A DNA stretch of 64,000 bases from Rhabdophis nuchalis (Eukaryota; Chordata; Lepidosauria; Squamata; Natricidae), in contig CM077647.1 of the NCBI GenBank assembly GCA_039707465.1, forward strand, positions 176,324,663-176,388,662. The letters are read 5' to 3'. A model generated the notes under the pieces. That model had not been told where the DNA came from and did not search any database. It saw only the letters and a list, made by a program, of their open reading frames with translations. This document shows positions 62,275-64,000 of the stretch, piece by piece (positions within the stretch are counted from its first letter, which is position 1; every line of letters begins with the position of its first letter). Position numbers and translations under genes: made by a program.

Positions 62275-64000
62275 TGGGGGATTTGACAGGAGGTTTTCCA
62301 GCTGGGGTGTGTGAGCTCTGAAGAGCCTCATATGAATATTGTCTGACTAACTCTGGGGATCCTTTTTTGGATCAGACCCTCCCCCAGAGGGGGGCAAAGA
62401 GGGGCTGCATCTCATCAGACCGAGAGGGAGGTAACAGATCCCTCGTAGGTCAGAGATTTGCCCTATGAATCGGAATCGGGGCAGCAGCCTGCAATATGGC
62501 TGACAAGATGCTGATTTCAAGTCAAAGCAAATGAACAGGAAGGTGAGGAAGAGACAAAAGACCAGTAAGAAAATTTATCTAACCCACAGCCATAAATCAA
62601 ACTTGGAAAAGGCAAAGAAGACTTGAGAGCATAAATAATATTGATGGTCAGAGCGGGATTTTTTCAAAAAGAAAGAAACAAAGAAAAGGAAAACGGAGGG
62701 TTGAAACACCAGCCACCCCAAAAGCCATTTGTTTGAAACAATTTCGGAGAGAAAGGGAGAAAGCAGAGAAATGACAAAGCCACTCAAATATAAACTCTAA
62801 ATTTGGTTTTGGATTTGAAATAGAAACCAAACATTCTGAAGGATTTACTTAATTTGAACTTCTTCCAACTAATGTATCTTAAGTAACTCCAAAAAATCAA
62901 GAAGAAGCACTTCTTCTCACTGATAACTGATAACCTAACCTTGACTGTGTGGGAAGTTTTTATCAACCAGATATCATAAATCAGAATTTGGAAAAGCAGG
63001 AAGCAAAAGAGAAATGTACCTGAATCTGGCTGTTTGAAAGTTTGTTCCAATTGATATATTTTGAGCAGCTGTAGTCGACCGGAGGTGGAAGGTGGCAAGG
63101 GAAAGGATAATAACAGAGTCAAGAACTGGGAAATATGAAGGGTTTCCCCCCTCTTTCTTCCTTTTTTTTCTTTGCAAAAGATTAAGATGGCCCCAGATTC
63201 TCTTCCGGTTTCACAGAAGTTGAATTAACTGAATTTAAGGTGGACCAGAATCTCGAAATAAGACTTATATAACTAACTGCAATTTTGGAACTGGACATTA
63301 AGGAAGAACAAAAGACCAAGATACAATACAATAAAATACAATAGCAGAGTTGGAAGGGACATTGGAGGTCTTCTACTCCAACCCCCTGTCTAGGCAGGAA
63401 ACCCTATAACATTTCAGACAAATGGCTATCCAACATCTTCTTAAAGACTTCTTAAAGTGTTGGGGCAAGATGGCTCCCATTGCTCTTCCCCACAGCAGCT
63501 GAAGTGGATAAATTTAAGGTGGATCATAAATCTGAAATGAGAACTTTATAACTAACTATAACTTTGGAACTGGATCATGGAAAACTGGGAATTTGAAGAA
63601 ATACGTGAAACTATTTAAAAAAATGTGCACAAATCATTAAAATCAAGCCAAAATAGAATTCTTATTCCAGAAAAGCAGATAACTAAAGAAGAATTCAAAG
63701 GAGAAAGGGGGCAAGACAATGAAGGGGTAGAAATGGAGGGAAATAAAAAGCAGACCAAAACCTCCATTGTTCTTGGCAGTGGTATAGGGAAAATTATAAA
63801 AAGGGGAAATGTCCCAACAAAAGGGAATATTGTATTCCTAAATATGACAATAAAATGGAGTTGCTAACTGGTTGACTATAATAATGGAAAGATACCAAAA
63901 CAAAGGTTAAAATATATGGAATATGGATAAATATGAAACTGATATGGGGAGGTTGTAGAGGTTTGTGATTCACTTTTATACATGATAATTAAACTGAGTT
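62275..64000 (+). mobile_element. Unclassified LINE-like insertion (unit 3, cut by window end)
   Basis: Counterpart of 7283-9150. It has the CR1 piece at 63320-63460 but lacks the L2 3' fragment: a single AAACTAT at 63608-63614 is followed directly by TTAAAAAAATGTGC. Confidence 0.5.

Noticed and set aside
1..64000. Search for an unknown defence, toxin or biosynthetic system
   Set aside because: All coding signal is accounted for by V2R receptors and retro/DNA transposons; no other gene family is visible.

Overview
The window comes from a squamate reptile, probably a snake. It has intron-split type-2 vomeronasal receptor (V2R) genes in tandem, and the mix of CR1, L2, Penelope-like, hAT, tRNA-SINE and Ty3/gypsy elements typical of squamate intergenic DNA. 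No bacterial or viral gene organisation is present. The species cannot be fixed from sequence alone.

Layout: the window is a tandem array of one large unit on the + strand. Unit 1 is about 29.7 kb, unit 2 about 24.4 kb, and unit 3 is cut by the window end. Each unit, left to right, holds: the 3' end of a dead Ty3/gypsy element; a nest of CR1 LINE pieces; a six-exon V2R gene; a degraded L2 piece; a short hAT element; a + strand L2; and the next copy of the same gypsy element. V2R-1 (2159-22093) and V2R-2 (31880-46541) are complete, with open frames and canonical GT-AG joints predicting 865 residues each. V2R-3 (56309-61742) shows exons 1-4 before the window ends in its intron 4.

The size difference between units lies mainly in intron 4. 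That intron is built from one old insertion into a tRNA-type SINE (11-bp target duplication), later filled with CR1, L2, a Helitron end and a chromodomain Ty3/gypsy element. In unit 1 the chromovirus forms an LTR-internal-LTR-internal-LTR concatemer. Its LTR carries a ~59-bp minisatellite in U3 and an 11-nt self-priming match (PBS complementary to an LTR stretch), as in the Tf1/sushi group. In unit 2 the concatemer has collapsed to one hybrid minisatellite, a loss of about 5.44 kb.

The receptor exons are nearly identical between units: exon 2 encodes the same residues in all three, and exon 6 the same in units 1 and 2. Replacements are concentrated at the 3' end of exon 3, in the ligand-binding ectodomain, which looks like gene conversion. 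An L2 insertion present in units 1 and 2 but absent, with an empty target site, from unit 3 orders the duplications. The receptors are the only genes here likely to matter to the host; all transposon coding regions carry stops, frameshifts or lost catalytic residues.
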